A DNA stretch of 5,341 nucleotides from Chloroflexota bacterium (lineage in GTDB: Bacteria > Chloroflexota > Anaerolineae > Anaerolineales > Anaerolineaceae), in the NCBI GenBank assembly GCA_023406965.1, contig JAEXTI010000063.1, forward strand, positions 1 through 5,341, in the 5' to 3' direction. Numbering within the stretch: the stretch's first letter is position 1; each line of letters opens with the position of its first letter. This document shows, in pieces, positions 4,276-5,341 of this stretch. The position numbers and the translations under genes were made by a program. A model generated the notes under the pieces. It saw nothing but the letters and a program-made list of their open reading frames with translations. It did not search any database and had not been told where the DNA came from.

Positions 4276-5341
4276 ATGCAGTCAGGCAAGATGTTAAACA
4301 AGCTTGTCGTATTCTTATTGATAGCGGCGTTGTTGGTGCCCAACTTCTCCGCTTCTGCGAACAACACAGCGCAAACTCTGCCGTTTAGTCAAAACTGGAC
4401 CGATACAAGCCTTATAACGATTAATGACAACTGGTCAGCCGTTCCAGGCATCATCGGATACCGGGGCGATGATCTCACTGCGACCACAGGAACAGATCCT
4501 CAAACCATTTTGGCAGATGGTACTTCAACCCCTGTAAATGTATTTGCAAACCAAAGCCCAACTGCAACCAATGGAGGAATATTAGAGGTTGATATTGCGG
4601 ATGACGTTGTTGCTTTCCAAGGTTCTGGAACAGCAGACGCTCCATTCATTTTGATCCATCTCGACACAACGGGGCAAACCAGTATTCAAGTTTCTTATAA
4701 TCTTCGTGACCTTGATGCTTCTGCAGACAATGCAGTTCAGCAGGTTGCTTTACAATATCGCGTTGGAAGTTCCGGAACTTTCACCAATCTGCCCGCAGGG
4801 TATGTTGCGGACGCCACTTCGGGCCCTAGCCTGGCAACGCTGGTCACAGCTGTTAGCGCCAACCTACCCGCTGCTGCCGATAATAATGCTTTAGTTCAGG
4901 TGCGAATCATCACTACAAACGCAGCTGGTAACGATGAATTGGTTGGCATCGACGACATTTCCATCACCGGAACACCGATGACCGATTCCACCCCAACCGT
5001 GACCAGTACCACGCCAACCAATAACGCAATGGGTGTCGACCCCGCCTCCAACGTGGTGGTGAACTTTAGCGAAGCGGTCAACGCAGTTACGCCCGATGCG
5101 TTCACCATTTCCTGCTCGGATACCGGCCCTCATACCTATACGGTAACCGAGTCCAATCCGTCCGCAGTCTTCACCCTCAACCCAGAACCCGATTTCAGCG
5201 CCGCGGATGTCTGCACAGTGACGGTTGCTGCTGCGAGTATCACCGACGATGACAGCAATGACCCGCCGGACGCGATGGCCGCGGATTACGTCTTCTCCTT
5301 CAGCATCCCCGCGCCCGATCTCGCCCCCACGGTCGTGTCGA
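4276..5341 (+). CDS. Large secreted protein, nuclease-associated N-terminal domain plus Big_5-type Ig-like repeat (C-terminus outside window)
   Basis: The frame from the ATG at 4276 is open to the window edge: 355 codons with no stop. Residues 1-28 form a signal peptide (Lys5 and Lys9, hydrophobic core 10-22, ASA|NN cleavage), so the protein is exported. Residues about 33-232 form one domain with the hallmarks IIGYRGDDLT (59-68), DPQTILADGT (74-83), VVAFQGSGTADAPF (111-124), VALQYRVG (157-164) and a final VGIDDISITG. From memory, this domain heads extracellular nucleases of the ExeM/NucH type and related large surface proteins in Chloroflexota and Cyanobacteria. Residues about 238-345 form a Big_5/SbsA-type Ig-like domain (PTVTSTTPTNNAMGVDPASN, then VVVNFSEAVNAV, ending DYVFSFSI). 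APTVVS at the very end looks like the start of a second copy. No catalytic domain is visible, so an enzyme role is inference. GC content rises from about 48% in the first domain to about 61% in the second. Confidence 0.88.
   Translation, partial: MQSGKMLNKLVVFLLIAALLVPNFSASANNTAQTLPFSQNWTDTSLITINDNWSAVPGIIGYRGDDLTATTGTDPQTILADGTSTPVNVFANQSPTATNGGILEVDIADDVVAFQGSGTADAPFILIHLDTTGQTSIQVSYNLRDLDASADNAVQQVALQYRVGSSGTFTNLPAGYVADATSGPSLATLVTAVSANLPAAADNNALVQVRIITTNAAGNDELVGIDDISITGTPMTDSTPTVTSTTPTNNAMGVDPASNVVVNFSEAVNAVTPDAFTISCSDTGPHTYTVTESNPSAVFTLNPEPDFSAADVCTVTVAAASITDDDSNDPPDAMAADYVFSFSIPAPDLAPTVVS

Noticed and set aside
4088..4297. 69-codon plus-strand frame from a TTG before the secreted-protein gene
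   Set aside because: No ribosome site, Arg-rich low-quality composition, and it overlaps the promoter, ribosome site and start of the well-supported gene at 4276 in another frame.
1..5341. CRISPR array, insertion sequence, integrase or attachment site
   Set aside because: No regularly spaced repeats, transposase or recombinase motifs, or flanking terminal repeats were seen on either strand.

Overview
The window looks like a piece of a moderately GC-rich environmental bacterial chromosome, most likely from a Chloroflexota (Anaerolineae-like) organism. This is inferred from three things: an ECF sigma factor followed by a partner that begins with the 'LEECLRxLxxG' style N-terminus common in that phylum, a lytic-transglycosylase protein of a style I associate with Anaerolineae, and a secreted protein with a nuclease-associated N-terminal domain followed by Big_5-type repeats. 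No mobile element, CRISPR array, tRNA or rRNA was found.

Layout. Positions 1-654 (minus strand) hold an ECF sigma factor and, overlapping its 3' end by 17 bp, the start of a second gene (probably its anti-sigma or regulatory partner) that runs off the left edge. A 347-bp divergent intergenic region (655-1001) is packed with consecutive inverted repeats and candidate promoters. Positions 1002-2843 (plus) encode a secreted, cysteine-rich protein with a lytic-transglycosylase (SLT-type) catalytic core and a Pro/Gln-rich tail. It converges, across 54 bp, on a minus-strand gene at 2898-4010 encoding the radical SAM enzyme of the AmmeMemoRadiSam system (amrS). A 265-bp divergent region (4011-4275) separates amrS from a plus-strand gene that starts at 4276 and stays open to the right edge. 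It encodes a signal peptide, a domain I associate with extracellular nucleases, one complete Big_5/SbsA-type Ig-like domain and apparently the start of another.

How the genes may work together. The sigma/partner pair is a typical envelope or stress signalling unit and faces away from a secreted peptidoglycan-active protein, so an envelope-maintenance link is plausible but unproven. amrS sits alone, without AMMECR1 or Memo genes inside the window. The right-hand gene is probably the N-terminal third or less of a large extracellular enzyme whose catalytic domain lies beyond the window.

The least explained part is the hairpin-dense region 764-938. It could be a structured small RNA, a set of operators, or a palindromic repeat element. 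I see no clear evidence for a wholly new multi-gene system.
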